Part shown: piece by piece, positions 50,300 through 63,300 of the stretch
Numbering within the stretch: position 1 is the first letter of the stretch
How the letters are laid out: every line of letters starts with the position of its first letter
NCBI RefSeq assembly: GCF_024713975.1
Contig: NC_091100.1
Span: 14,414,001 to 14,478,000 of the forward strand
Direction of reading: 5' to 3'
Length of the DNA: 64,000 nucleotides
From: Paralichthys olivaceus
Taxonomy: Eukaryota > Chordata > Actinopteri > Pleuronectiformes > Paralichthyidae
Notes under the pieces: model-generated
What the model was told of the DNA's origin: nothing
Database searches by the model: none
What the model saw: only the letters and a program-made list of their open reading frames with translations
Program-made: the position numbers and the translations under genes

Positions 50300-52680
50300 A
50301 AGAAGAAGAAGAAGGCTGACTGAAAATATGATAGCAACAATGTGCAAACACATGGACCTCACTCTCTTTCTCTCTCTCTTCCTCTCTCTCTGTTTATGAC
50401 ATCCTCTTGAAGACAGAGCGATGGGGGAAGTCAGATCTGTAAACACACTTCCTTATGGGGCCAGCTGGTCAGATGTATGCTTATGATGAAAATAGCAGCT
50501 TGCTAAACCACATGTGAAAAAAAATCAGTTTCAGTATGTTTAACAGAAACATAGAAAGGCCAGTAGTAATGTCAGTTATTGGAATGTTATGTGCTTGGTG
50601 ATAAACAGTTTCGGAAATTCTCCTCATCTTTTTTCAATGAATTTAGTTTATGCTGTAATTCATCGTCAGGAGGATTTTACCCTTTCACATGACATTTATT
50701 CATTTCTTGGAATTATTATAACATGTGCACTTTTAGGATTTCATTTTCTATGATGTGGTAAAAATGGGGGGGAAATAAAAATAGATGATTACACGCATCC
50801 GGTCATAATGGCAATTTATATTTGCTTGTTATGTTTTATTTATCATTTTATTCTTTTGTTACTTGTGTGAAAATGCAGATGACGGAGAGAGAAAAAGGGG
50901 AAAGTAGATAATAGTGACCAAGAATTAGGTCAGCGTTCAACTGAACAAGATGTTTACAAACTGTCTCCACAAATCCAAACTTGAGTTTGTGCAAGTGGAG
51001 GTTAAAAACCCACAGGACAATAATAAATGTGATGTATTTCAAATCGGTAAATATTCCTAAACATGATGAGGTCAAAGATTTATATCACTTTGAATAGACT
51101 CATAACTCTTTATCGAGTGATCAAAAGGAAAAGTAGGTTTACTTCAGAGGTAGTAAATCTAACCATAAAGTATTCAACAGCAAGTCCTTGACATTACCCT
51201 GCAGCCGTCACCTTTTCTTTAAGAGCCACCTTTTAAAAAGTGAAGATGAAACACTGCGACATTTGAAAACCTTTAAAAACACATCAACTGCATTTCAGAG
51301 CTCAGGATTTTTTTTTATATGAAAGTAGATTTAACAGGAACCTTTTTGTTGCTTCTTGGACTCATCTCTTGCGAGAATCACTAAGGAAGACATTACCCAA
51401 CAGTGACTGGGAATTATATTTTGTTATATTTTTGAGGAACAAGATGAGTTGTTAAAATCTAAAAATCCAACCACTGTTTTTCATATAATGAACATTTGCA
51501 GGAGGCTGAGTTGATTTCCCTTGTGTACTTTTCTGTAATACATGGCAGAGTTGGCACTACAAAACATACTGGTGCCCCATAACACACTAGTTTCAAATGA
51601 ATCTGAGAACCAGTCAATACAGGCATCAGAGTCACTCTTCAGATAAAGATGTACAGCACTAATACAGATGAGTATCTATCCTGCTATCACCATACAAGTA
51701 CAAGACAAAAAATCCTATCTCTATCTCTATCTCTATATTTGTAAAGTTGATTTCTCCAAGGAGTGAGCCTCCTAAGCACAAAGTGTGAAGGTTTTGGCCA
51801 AGTAAGAAGCTCATAAATGCCAGGATGCCACCAACACCAGACAGTCAAACAGCCAAATATGAAACCTCAGTCAGTTAGGAGTCTCACATTCAGACTTTTC
51901 TCTTTCTGAAAGATTGGAAATATCTTTAAATCCCCATGTGGGGCAATTTGCTGTACAGTTTTGTTTCATCCTGTCTAACTGACATCTGTCTTCCCGGACC
52001 AAAATGTGGGCACTGCTGTCTTCAAATGAACTTCCCTCTTCCTTAAGATGTGGGTGGACTGCTGAGTCCTGACCTGAGGAGCTGGCTGTGCTGTGCCATT
52101 TGTTTATGAAAGAGTTGTTTAGTTTCCTGCAATGTAACGACCCTGCAAGTTAAAGGTTCAGTGTGTAGAATTGAGTGACATCTAGTGGTGAAGTGTCATG
52201 TTGCAGCTGCATACCCCTCAGCTCACCCTCCCCTTCCAAACATGAGAGAGAACCTGTGGCAGACTTCTGTTGTCATAAAAACTCAAAAGATGTTTAGTTT
52301 GTCCAGTTTGGACGACTTTAAAAAAAACTTGATGGCGTACGGAGAGAGGACCCCCTCCCCATGTAAAAATAGAGTATTTAAATCTAAAGATAAAGAAAAC
52401 AGCAGTCCACAAAATTTAGATGAAACACATTAGTAAAACATCACTAGGATTTTTTCATACCAAATTTCTGCCAATAGATTTTATTTTACCTAAATCTTAC
52501 ATAAGGCACCTTTAAATACCTGGGTCAGTGAAGGAGCCTCATGGATGAGAGGTTCAGGAAAGTCAACTAAAGTATTAGTCCTGCTTTTCTTCCCACCTCT
52601 GAGCATATTACAGGTTATATATCGTAAGTCTACTGTATTTCTGACTTTTCCTCTTCCTCAACTCTGTGGAATATTCTGAG
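50300..52680. other. intergenic region between divergent Ig receptor and rab11fip genes
   Basis: The two genes are transcribed away from each other, so both promoters should lie here. A CT-rich tract at about 50.36-50.40 kb is just upstream of the Ig receptor start. A CTATCT repeat is at about 51716-51737, and a full R2 repeat is at 52147-52516. No coding exon was supported. Confidence 0.5.
52147..52516 (-). mobile_element. full-length copy of interspersed repeat family R2
   Basis: It begins TTAAAGGTTCAGTGTGTAGA and ends with TAAGGCACCTTTAA, so the two ends form short inverted repeats. Internal order matches the reverse complement of the copy at 17547: the GACATCTAGTGGTGAAGTGT, CAACATGAGAGAGAAC-like and CTAAATCTTAC segments. 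At about 370 bp with no coding frame, it is probably a non-autonomous DNA transposon. Confidence 0.65.
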
Positions 52681-52688
52681 CATCATCG

Positions 52689-52882
52689 GTTTCCATAGCA
52701 ATGACACACACACTTGCAGAGGCGTGTTCCCATCTTCTTCCGGTTCTTCCTGTCAATCACTCAGCATCACTCCTCCTCCTCCTCCTCTCGCGCTCAGCAG
52801 CAGCAGCCGCGAGCTCCAGTGTGACACGCGCACAGCCAGCACGCGGGCTCCAACCAAAACAAGCCCTCAAACCCATGAAGAC
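52689..52882 (+). promoter_or_regulatory. probable rab11fip promoter / 5' UTR
   Basis: The last 120 bases before the start codon are rich in CG dinucleotides (near 52788-52850), unlike the AT-rich surroundings. An X-box-like GTTTCCATAGCAAT lies at 52689-52702. No TATA box was seen, as is common for CpG-type promoters. Confidence 0.5.
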
Positions 52883-55800
52883 ATGGACGAAGAGTGGAAC
52901 CGGGAGCATCTGCTGACATTAGTGAGGAAACTCCGAGAGGTGTTCGACGTGTGTGACGAGGACGCGGACGGGTTCATTCGCCCTGAGCACTTGGTGCAGC
53001 TGGGATCTCAGTTTGGACAAGAAGAACAGGTGAGGACATGGACACGATGAAGGTGCTGCTGAATAACACCAAGGATAGTCTCACCCCTTCTCTGAGACTT
53101 CATGAGCTTCTGTGATGAGGTGTGTCACCAGTTGGGCGAGTTAGGTGCAAACTTTTCAGCCTTTTGTAACTTTTGAGTCTTCACAGTCTACACTTGTAAT
53201 AGTCTGGGAAACCGTGGAGCCGCTTAAATAGAATGAAGTCCTGTACTGCATGTGCTTACTGGAGTGGGGGGTGTGGACTTTGTTTTTAACTTGTAACCTT
53301 GGTGTTTATGACTTATTGTCCTGAGGCCCTTGTCTGGCCATGCTCCTTTTTAAATGATTCTTCATCTTATATATCATATATCTTATATATCATCAGTATT
53401 CACCTCAACTGTTTATAATCTGTATGTATTAATACGCTACAATATCCATTTATCTGCTGCTTACCTGGTCCTGTACAGACATTCTTCATTCTCTTTAACT
53501 GACAAATTGTCTGTGAAATAGTTGACAGACAATTTGCTCCTGAGTGAAGGTTGTGGTTTTAAACTATATTTAGCCATGTCTTACACCTCCTCAATGTGCT
53601 TTCACAATGTATAAGCGTTATATTTATATACATATATTGAACTTTTATTATATTCCTGTTGGTTATCATAGTAAAGTTCTGTGTCTATTGTGTCTATTGC
53701 ACTTTAAAGTCTAGAAGGATTTAAAGGATCCGACTTTAAAGACACTGTTTTCCTGCCAACTGCAAAATTGTCTTCTATTACAGAAGGTATACTCACAGGC
53801 TTTCACTTTGGCTTTCACTTTTCGATTTCAAAAAATGCTTGAGTCTTACACTTTTAGTTATGTATTGACACTTAAGAGGCTAACTGAGTAGAGCTGAGCT
53901 GGACCATACTGTTGAAGTGGAGGTTCCCTAATTAAAGACTTCCTTGTTGGAGCTAAAGCCAAAGTTTTTGTTCTTACAGTAATTTAACAGAGGGAACACT
54001 GACAGGTCCAGTAAAACAGGCTGATGCTCCTTTACCTGTGGGACCTGGGACAATAAATGTGACATGAAATAGTCAAGTTTAACTGTGCAGGAAATACTGC
54101 TCACTCTGAGAAGTGGCAATATTAATATTAACAGCGTTTATTTGCTGTGCTCGACATCTGAGACATTACATCCCTGAACAAATGTGTTAATCATTTGCAA
54201 ACCACTGATACAAGAGAAGCTGAAGTATAAACAGATGAGCAAAATGCAATGTGAAAAGTGTAAATTGTTTCAGTGAATGAATGCAACATACTGAGGACTA
54301 GAAATTGATTGATGGTGTCCATGCTGATTGCTCATAGTTGCAGTATCAGTATAGGTAAGCGTTGACTGATAAGTAACAAGAAATTACAGGAAGGAAATGG
54401 AAAAGATAAAATATTGAAGTGATTTATAATTTGCATTTATTTTATGCTGTAGTTTTTCCTCCATATGGACTAAGATATATGTCAGTATATATCTGGTCAC
54501 AGTTCTTTAGCACATTTAATAGATTTCTCTTAAAAATGTTTGTTTATACTACATGTTAAAATTAAAATACTATCGGACCTTCATAAGAGGTTCTAGACAT
54601 TGGTGTCAGTAAAAGAACAGATTTGCCTTTTTCTGCTACTGTTGTTGAGGAGCCCTTGAGCAAGCTTCTAAATTAATAAAACAAGTTTTAGAGCAGTTTT
54701 TAAGAAAAACCTCTGTTTAAACAATACTTAGGTTTTAGTGCTTTTAAATTGCACCTCAGGTCCTAACAGGTTAAATACTCTTTACCTTTTTATTATAAAT
54801 TTTTATAATTATTGTTTCATCATATAAAACCCATGTCAACAAAAAGTAGAATATTCTGTAAACCATTCGACTCAAAGCTTTGTGTGAGATGAATAAGGGA
54901 TATTGTTTTATCTTTAGTTGGGTTTTGTGTCATGGTGGACGTCCCTGTGGCCTCTTGTGTCCCGCTGCTCGTCAGGGTGGTTGAACATTGCCTCTGATTG
55001 GCTCCCCGGTGGTGTGGTGCTCATCAGCGGGAACATTGTGGAGGCACTGATTAGCTCATGGGGGAAGCTTTTCACTGACCTGGGAAATCGCTTCATTGGA
55101 TAAAGTAACTGTAATTTTGTTCTCACTGACCCACATGTTACTGGATCCTGTAGAGTACAATGCAGTACATGTTTACTTTGGGCTGCCATCATCAAACCAG
55201 TATTTAAATATGGCAGTTTTGTTATTGTGCTCCAAGTATAATACTGAGTGCGACGCACTGAAAGTGATTTACACAAAAAAATAAATGTCATTATGATCAC
55301 ATGACCTAAATAAGATGGTATGAAGAGGAGTATGTATTTTGTAATTGGTGGATCACAAACTGTTTCCCCTGCATGTGTTGTCCTCCCGTGTCATTGCGCT
55401 CTGTGAGCAAATCCCACTGGCTGCTTTGTGCCAACCTGACCTACTAATGCACACGCTGGGTGACACTTTCCCAACCGTACAGTCACATGCACACATGCTC
55501 ACACTCCCATAATCCTTCAGTTCTCTCCTCTGACCTCTTTTCTCTCCCCTTCAATCGGTCCTTAAAACAATATGAACAGTCAACAGTTTTCAAAGTCGTC
55601 CAGTGACCTTTTTAAAACATCTCAAAATTCCTCGGTGAGCTCTGCTGTACATGTGACCCAGTTGCTACGGCAATGAGTAATCAGTGTGTACCATAAAAAT
55701 AAATCCTAGGTTTTATACAGCACATTATTTTCACACCCCTTTTTTTAGCATCATACATCTACCTCTAGAAATTGAGGCATCGTCAACTTTTTAATTTTAA

Positions 55801-58303
55801 CACCCCGGAGGTTGTTTCCTTCTCGGTCACAAACCGGTGCTAAAATTAGTGAAGTTAAAATTGAAATGGTTGTGGCTGGCTTGCAAAGAGAAGAATGCAT
55901 TATTCATCCACAGCGCAGAGTGCTCAGCGGCTGCAGCCTTTCTCAGTGAGTGCACGTACTTTATCATGCTTTAGACAATTTTATTAGATAAATGTGATGT
56001 TTGAAGTTGAAGGTTATACAAACTGAATATATTTTTATTGTATGGACTTTTGTGTTTCAGGACTGGATGCCTTTTTGTCCGTGTGTCCATCAACAAACAG
56101 ATCCACTAACAGACAATCTATGTTGATATATAAATGGTCAAAGTCCATTTAAATATTGTAAATGATCATGGATGATATCCAGCAAGGAGGTTATGTTTTC
56201 ATGTTTTCCCATCCATTGTTGTCATTTCTGTCAGCAGTGTTACTCTGAAGCTAATTATGTGGCAGGGTGGAGTACGATCCAGTAAAGAACCCATTATATT
56301 CTGGAGCTGATCCCGACTAATGTTTACAAATCCACTTCCATTCTCTTTAACCTGGTGAGATTAGCCGATAATATCGTATTATGTTACAGACGTATCAGTA
56401 TCTCAAGCAGCCCTTCGGATGATGTAATAATGACACACATCATCACATCGTAAACTGGTTTCTTCTGTAATCATGGAATACATATTTAACTATGCATTTC
56501 AGGATTTGATTCACAGCTAATGAAACAATGTGAATATCAATACTTGATGTGACTGAGATCCTTGGTGTAATTTTAAAAGTGTGGATGAGTCATCTGGTTT
56601 GGACGTCTCAGCCACCTCTATGTCTGGGAAACCAAATGGTGCAACACGTGGCTCAGACCTGCATTGAAACACACAAACACACCAGTACATGTGGAAGTGG
56701 TTTAGTTATAGGCTGGATATCAGTGGGAGGGAGAGCAAAAATGATCTCATTAGTAAATCATTTTACTGTGCATGATTAGAAATATGTTGGGTGTCCACAG
56801 GTGAAGAGGTTGGCTAAATGTTTGCACCCCAGCGCTCATGGGAGGATCAACTTCAGAGACTTCTGCTGTGGCGTGCTCACACTGAAAGGTGAGAATGGAA
56901 ATATTTGATGTTTTTTAATGCTTCTATGGATACCGGCATTATATCAGAAACAAATCATTAAAAATGAACTGAGTCACAAAACATAGAATTAATAGTTCAA
57001 GCACTGGCCTCATTTCAATTTAAGCAACGTTTTACTGAAGTAACCGAGCAGAACATTTTCAGCTCTGGCATCAGTCTTTACCGTTGGAAGCTCATGGGTG
57101 GCTGCTTTTATCCACAGTTTAATATGGGGTCACTTCTGCGTTTGATTTGCACAATTTGAGATTGATGACTGTGTGTGGGATCTGAACCCAACTTCCTCGC
57201 TCATTCACAGTCATGTTTTCTTTGTATTCTGCCCAGACTGAGAGTCTGTGTAAAAACCAGGTCAGTTTATCCACCACAGTGGACCAAGGCCAAACAGGAC
57301 AAAGGGAGGGACACAGCCCGAGCAATAACAGTTAGAGTAGAGGAACAAACTGGGCTATTGGTTCTGCATTGTGAAGTTTTACTGAGTACCGAGCATTAAT
57401 AACAAGATGTTTATTTAACGCTGTGTGGTCCACACAGCATGTGTCGTCCATTAGACTTAATGTTCCTCATCATGAAACCCCATGAAGTTGATATCTAATA
57501 ACTCCATTATTTATCATTCAAGTCACAAGGACATTTTAAGCAGCTATTATAAATATCTTTAGAATAACATGTATTAAGTGCCAATGTGAAATTAATGTGA
57601 AAAAGACGGCTTATAGTAATGAACCAACGAATTATAACTGAAGGCTGCAGCTTCTTCCAGCTTCACAGAGCTGTAAAGTGAGTTTCATTCTTTAATAGTC
57701 CAGTTTACAACTTGTTTTTATTCACTCTGAATGGTTTCATGACCTAAAGCAGCAGCCTGCTGCAGACTGTGTATCAGAGAAGATTATTCTCTACTTCTTC
57801 AAATGACACAGTCTGGTTGTTGGGACTTTTGAAAGATTTTGCAGAATATAAATATGTTGTTGATTTGAACTCTGATCCTCTGCCAGTATCACATACCTTT
57901 AACATGTGGCACATCTATGCATGTAATATGCTGCAACAAATATAATAAGTTAATTGTGACATGTGACATCTTCCTTAAAAATTGTTGGTGGACATGAAAT
58001 TTTTCACTTTTTTCCTTTACTGTAATTTTCCATTTTCAATATAAATACAGGTTATCATGCAAGTCAATGATAGAAAATACTTAGATAACTTGAAAGATGA
58101 CTACACAACACTAAGCTAACAGGCAGTGCATCCCTCCCAACAAACACAGGTGTATGTATTAACAATACATTGTGTATGTGGTATCTTGCATCAGAATCAT
58201 CAGGATCATCATTTTCTTTGCAGGTTATGTTGGGAACTTTAAAAAGAAAAGTTCAACACAGTTCATCACAGGGTCTCATGAAACAGCTAAGAGTTATTAT
58301 CAG
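52883..58303 (+). CDS. rab11fip4: class II Rab11 family-interacting protein, first three coding exons (partial)
   Basis: Class II FIPs bind Rab11 and Arf GTPases on recycling endosomes and act in trafficking and cytokinesis. Exons: 52883-53029, 56801-56888 and 58224-58303, phases agreeing, 105 residues so far, ending in phase 0. Residues 17-79 carry paired EF-hands as in FIP4 (KLREVFDVCDEDADGFIRPE and GRINFRDFCCGV). Loop 1 is D25-H36 with His in place of the usual final Glu, and loop 2 begins with His, so calcium binding is doubtful, as in the family. Exon 3 (GYVGNFKKKSSTQF...) is not something I can match to a named paralog. The start is the Met before D-E-E-W. An in-frame upstream ATG at 52874 is out of frame with it. 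The coiled coil and Rab-binding domain are not in the window. It could be rab11fip4a, 4b or a FIP3-like gene. Confidence 0.75.
55661..55674 (+). promoter_or_regulatory. X-box-like site in rab11fip intron 1
   Basis: GTTGCTACGGCAAT has the two half-sites of an RFX X-box. Seen by eye only. Confidence 0.25.
56178..56320 (+). mobile_element. interspersed repeat family R1, left part
   Basis: CAGCAAGGAGGTTATGTTTT, a CTGTCAGCAG segment, and AGTAAAGAACCCATTATATT follow the R1 order. It lies in rab11fip intron 1. Confidence 0.55.
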
Positions 58304-59515
58304 GTACGTTTTTGAATTGTTTGTACACGTTTTAGAATTAAACTGAGTAGAGTAAATGTTCACTCCCAGTATCCCTCCAGTAACAGTGTCTTATGGGCAG
58401 TTTGATCTCTTTGAGTAATCATTACGATAACAGTAGCAACAATACTGCAGTAAACTGAAAATACACAAAGCATGTAATGCAGTATTTTGTCCACTAGAGA
58501 GTAGTGTGTAGCAGCAGAAGATAAACAGTACACCAGGATCACTTGTGTCATCACTAGAAACATTTATGACAAGTTCTAGGACACATCTCTACAGGCTGTT
58601 GGATTTGTGCTTGTAGATGTTTGACTTCGCCCTGAAGAACTGAAATGACAAAACATTTAATCATAATCATAATTAATTGCTTATATTTATTCTCTTTCAC
58701 AGTTTAAGGTTACATTAGGTTTCATTACCTTGTGACCTTGTCCTGTGTCTTTTGTTTGATTTAATCTCCTGATGTGTGGGGTTCACTATTATAATTGATC
58801 TACTATCAATGAGAGGAATTGTCCCAAGATGTGACATTACAGGTGACTCACACTTTCTGTATTTCAATATTATTATATATATTCTTTTGTTTATGTCTGG
58901 AAGCTGTGAGTCTTTTCTCTGCCTCTGGCAGAGTATAACATTTCATCATACCAATGGAGAAGTGCTCTTAAAATATTCACACTGTGTGAAATGCAATACG
59001 GTCGTTGCCTACTGAGTCGTTCTCTGGTAACACAGGATATGCTGATTTGAAATTGCTGTTTCATTTGTGCACCTCCCCTGTAAAGCACGGCGTTTAAATG
59101 AGGTAGCAGTCATACCACCTAATATTCCAAGAAGAGCTTTAATCCAGGATTTCTTTTGACTGCATATCATTTTCTCCACACAGTGACAGGTAGGAGTGAT
59201 TTACAGTTGCAGGTGTGGGTTTATTTTTGTGTTTGAATAAGAATTAATCCCGTCCATGTGTTTTGACCTAGGAGATATTTGTGCACTGACTGGAAATGAA
59301 AGCAACAAATAACCAAAGGATGGAAATGTGCAAGTCATTGTACAATGTGGACACTAAGACCAAGGATAAATGTGTCTTTGCTGAAATTATTTTCAGGCAT
59401 CTTTGAAAAGTTTCAAATTTAGAGTCTTTTATTAGACTTTATTTCTTTGTATTTCAAACAGATAGCAGACCTGAGTGGCACAGGGTGATATGAGGATAAG
59501 CAGAAGTCCACAACC

Positions 59516-59623
59516 AGTTGATGCTCCCACAAACTTTTATATTTTACCTCCCAAGAAGTGGCCAATGCTAGAAACATTTCATTGATGGGAGGTAAAATGT
59601 AGAAGTTTGTGGGAGCATCAACT
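59516..59623 (+). repeat. 108-nt inverted repeat, 38-bp stem with 32-nt loop
   Basis: The arms 59516-59553 and 59586-59623 are reverse complements except at two positions. Both exceptions become G-U pairs if the plus strand is transcribed, the same direction as the host rab11fip gene. It could be a microRNA-like precursor, a hairpin siRNA source, or a palindromic mobile element. No known microRNA was recognised. Confidence 0.9.
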
Positions 59624-60667
59624 CGTATGCAGACATTTCTCGTCTTCTGGTTTTTCTTACTTCTGTTCAGCACCTAATGTATTATAAGAAAATAAGCACC
59701 TATATAATAAGATATAGATGAAAGAAAAATATGTTTAAAACAACGTTCTTCAATAAAATATGAGTAAACACAATATGAGGCAGTGATGGTGCCTGATACA
59801 GAAGTATACTGTATAATATAAGAATTATGACAGATAACATTGTTATAACATTAAGGTTGTGTGGTAAATATGATAGTTACTTAACAGGGTTTAAGATGAC
59901 ATGATGTATATGATAAAAAAAGCTTAACACAATATGAAATAACAAATACTGTGATATAGGATCCATATCTCCCTTTCTTAACTTATAGTAACTAATGTTT
60001 TTTTTGGAGGTTAATGTTCTACATCTTTTCACAAGGCTAAAAGGCTAAAATAAAAAAAATGAGATAGCTTGGTAAATAATTTGCGAAGAGCACATAGATA
60101 ACGGCAGCTCTGCTTCCAGCTCCTCATATGAAAACTACTTTGCCTGGTCTGTTTGCATAATTGATCTGTGGTATAAGGTCGAGTGGATTCTGCTGATCTC
60201 ACACTTTTCACACCGTTTTTTTATGTTTTCTTGAATGTTTCCCTCGGGTGTAAAAAAAGGAAAAAGACTCTAAACTCTGGCAAGAGAAAGCAGTCACTGA
60301 ATTTAGACTCATTGGAAGCGGCAGCCAGTCAATGTATGTAAATACAGAGCGTGTTCAGCAGGTACTTCCTCTCTTCTCTCCAGCTTATCTCAGCTTTCCT
60401 TTAGGATGGTGCTTTTTCTTCCTGTGGTGGAAAGAGATAAAGTGAAACTAATGACTGCTGTTTAACCTTCTCACTGACAGCAGCCTCTTTATTAACATCT
60501 CTGCGGTCGATTGGAGGTCTTTTATAAACATCTTTTTATCTTCTTTTCACATTAGAGAGGTTTCTCTCTGCTTTTTGTTGGAGGAAGGAAAATTTATATT
60601 TATGATCCACAGAAGCTCAGTTATTTCAAGACTGCGGAGTTCAGTTGTTGGAACGCCGTCAAGTTGC

Positions 60668-60681
60668 GTTGCCATAGCAAA
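60668..60681 (+). promoter_or_regulatory. X-box-like site in rab11fip intron 3
   Basis: GTTGCCATAGCAAA is one base from the symmetrical RFX X-box pattern. Confidence 0.3.
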
Positions 60682-60819
60682 GAGAGGGAGGAATCCCAGA
60701 GCTCCCCAGGGTAGCTCTCTCTGTGTGTGTGTGTGAGAAAAGGTGAGAATTGTCTCATTATTTCAAGAGAGATTGCAGTTGAGGATTTATTAGCTTGCTC
60801 TCTTTTGCTGCTGAGGCAG

Positions 60820-60841
60820 ACGCACACACACACACACACAA
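60820..60841 (+). repeat. short (CA)n microsatellite
   Basis: About ten CA units. A short GT run lies 100 bases upstream at about 60722-60734. Confidence 0.85.
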
Positions 60842-61699
60842 ATATTAGTGTATGCAGGAGACAGAGTCAGCACGGCCGTGGCAGGTGCTGAAATGTATTT
60901 TGGCACATAAAGACAAATTAAACTGGTGCACTAAGCATCTGGGAGGATAGGTGTGTGCTTGTGTTCTCATGTTTGTTTCCTTTTCAGGACTTCTTCCAGC
61001 ATAAACACTGACCTTGTACCCAATCAGGCAAAACTTACTTTCTGAGGTCCTGTGTTTTGGGTTAAGGTGTGAATTGTGGTCAGGGTCAGAGTTAGGCATG
61101 AGCAGCTCATGATTAGGGATTAGGTTTTGGTTAGGCTGTTCACAATGAATGGGAGTCAATGTAAAGTCCTAATAAGGATATCTGCACAAACCTGTGTGTA
61201 TATATCCTGTACCTGATAGTATCCCTAAAATATTAAGGTTATTGATTGTTCTATGAGTTAACAATTCAATGATTTATTATATTTACATGTTGAGTTTATT
61301 GTATTTCATAAATTAAAATAAAAACAATTCAGACGTTTCTTTTTCCATTTTATCCCTTCACGGACGCTGAGTGGTAACTGTATCGGCCCAAATACAAACC
61401 TGTGTTGTCATCTTAACCTGAACCTATGAAAAATATGTTAAAACTCAGTGGTGGCCCAGATCTGCCATCACCACTGCAGAAAAAGAATCAATAATTTACA
61501 CCTCATTTGTCCTCTCATGGAGATTTCTTTTCCTACTCTGGGTTTCCAGCAGGTCACAGGAATCATCTGAGCTCTCTGCCTCTAATCTGCTCTCCTCCCG
61601 CCAACGCTCGTCCACTCTTTCCCCGTGTGTTTCCTTCATCTATTGCTGGTTTGGTTTGATCCCTGTGCTCTTAGTGCATGGGTCATCATCAGACAGAAA

Positions 61700-61701
<2 letters not shown>

Positions 61702-61742
<41 letters not shown>
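61702..61742 (+). repeat. (TG)n microsatellite
   Basis: About 40 nt of TG repeat. Confidence 0.95.
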
Positions 61743-61743
<1 letters not shown>

Positions 61744-62141
61744 GCGGCTGCAGAAGTGAAGGTTTGCAGACATTAGCACTTGAAGTGACTTTATCTTGTC
61801 CCCTCATCTGTGTTTTGGTTCCTCTCTATTTTTATCCCTAATGCTCTGTTAGTAGAACATACCTCCTGCTTTTATCTATCATTCATCCCTCCCTGGTGCA
61901 TGGCTGCATCACTTTCTGTTTTGCATGAACGCCTCTATCCCCTCATTCGCTCTCCCTTGCTCGTTGATATGTCTTACTCTCTTTTTCTTTGATTTCTCCG
62001 TCGTTTCCCTCGTCCATCATCCTTTTCCTGCTCCCCTCCTCCTCCCGCCATCCACATTAGCACTTCACATGAACAGTGAGGAGGAGAGAGCTCCGCCAGC
62101 CTCTGCAGCCGTCTCATCGTCTAATTAAAGAGCTGAGATTT

Positions 62142-62156
62142 GGGGGGGGGGGGGGG
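62142..62156 (+). repeat. poly-G run
   Basis: Fifteen consecutive G, with potential to form a G-quadruplex. The length may be imprecise. Confidence 0.85.
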
Positions 62157-62763
62157 ACTGAGACTTACATCAGGGGTGTAATAATTGCAAAAGTTGAAAC
62201 AAAGAAAAAACAAGAGGCGGGATGAGAAAAGGGAAAAAGAATGAAACACAAAGCAAAAGGGAGAGAGGGAGAGAATACAAAGGGTATGTTTACTGTTTAC
62301 CATTGTTTGTGTACGATGGGAAAATCAGCCCACTGAGCTGCCGAAGCACCGCCAACATCCCTGTCACTGTCTGCAACACGAGCACTTCCCCATGATAACG
62401 ATCAACAAGCCTTCCTCCGAGCTGTGTGTTTGTTAATGAACTGGCTCTTTTTGCTGCAGAAGTTTGTTGAAAGGTCACCGTCAGTTTGTTTCTATATTGT
62501 TTTCATGCAGTATACATTCAGTATGTGTCGTTCCTCATACTCAGCAGTGCAATGGTAATATTAGTGTGTGGCTCATGAGCTCATTTCATGCAGAAGTGAC
62601 TTTTACCAAGACTGAATAACTAATAGTCACTGATGCTGCGTACATGTCAATTCACATTCTACAGGAGCACCTGCTGACAAGGAGTGAGTGAGTGACTTTG
62701 ACATCAGAGATCGTTATTCACAAACTGTTTCCCACCAACAGACGGTGTCGTTTCATTAATTCC

Positions 62764-63110
62764 AACAAGGAGGTTATGTTTTCACCCCGTCTGTTTGTTT
62801 GTTTGTGTTTGTTTAGCTGTTTGTCAGCAGGATTATGCAAAAACTACTGAACAGTTTTCCACAAAACTCAGTCAAAGCAGGAGACAAATAAAGAACCCAT
62901 TAACATCTGGCATTAATCCGTCAAATGGGCTGATACAGGTCGAGGATTAGGTAACATTGCAGGATGCATGCAATAATACAAGGCAATAACTCAGGGATCT
63001 TGATGGGTAAAAAAAATCAGACATGTTTAGAGGACTGATATTTAGAGAGTGTGAGATCCAAATAGATCTAACAAATGAAATATGGTTTCCTGAGGGGATT
63101 GATGGGCCTT
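62764..63110 (+). mobile_element. interspersed repeat family R1, most complete copy
   Basis: Ordered landmarks: AACAAGGAGGTTATGTTTTC, repeated GTTT units, CAGCAGGATTATGCAAAAAC, AAAGAACCCATTAACATCTG, CAGGGATCTTGATGGGTAAA and GACATGTTTAGAGGACTGAT. No coding capacity. At least seven copies or fragments occur in this window. Confidence 0.7.
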
Positions 63111-63135
63111 AGCTCCACTGTTTGCCATCCTAGTT

Positions 63136-63300
63136 ACCTCCACTAAGGAGGTTATGTTTTTGCTCTCTCTGTTGGTTTGTTGGTTTGTCAGCAGGATTAG
63201 ACAAAAACTATGTGTGAGTGTGTTATTTGGTGCAGCTTGATTGAATTAAAGTGGACTGCTGGGTCTTGGCAGAGGTGTGTGCTCTGCTGAGTTTTAACCA
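63136..63300 (+). mobile_element. interspersed repeat family R1, internally deleted copy
   Basis: Begins ACTAAGGAGGTTATGTTTTT and CAGCAGGATTAGACAAAAAC, then jumps to GGTGCAGCTTGATTGAATTA and GCAGAGGTGTGTGCTCTGCT. The middle is missing. It directly follows the previous copy. Confidence 0.65.

Noticed and set aside
61925..62128. Open frame ending in S-E-E-E-R-A-P-P-A-S-A-A-V-S-S-S-N as a further rab11fip exon
   Set aside because: The nearby acceptor would need phase 1, but the exon at 58224-58303 ends in phase 0, so the frame does not join.
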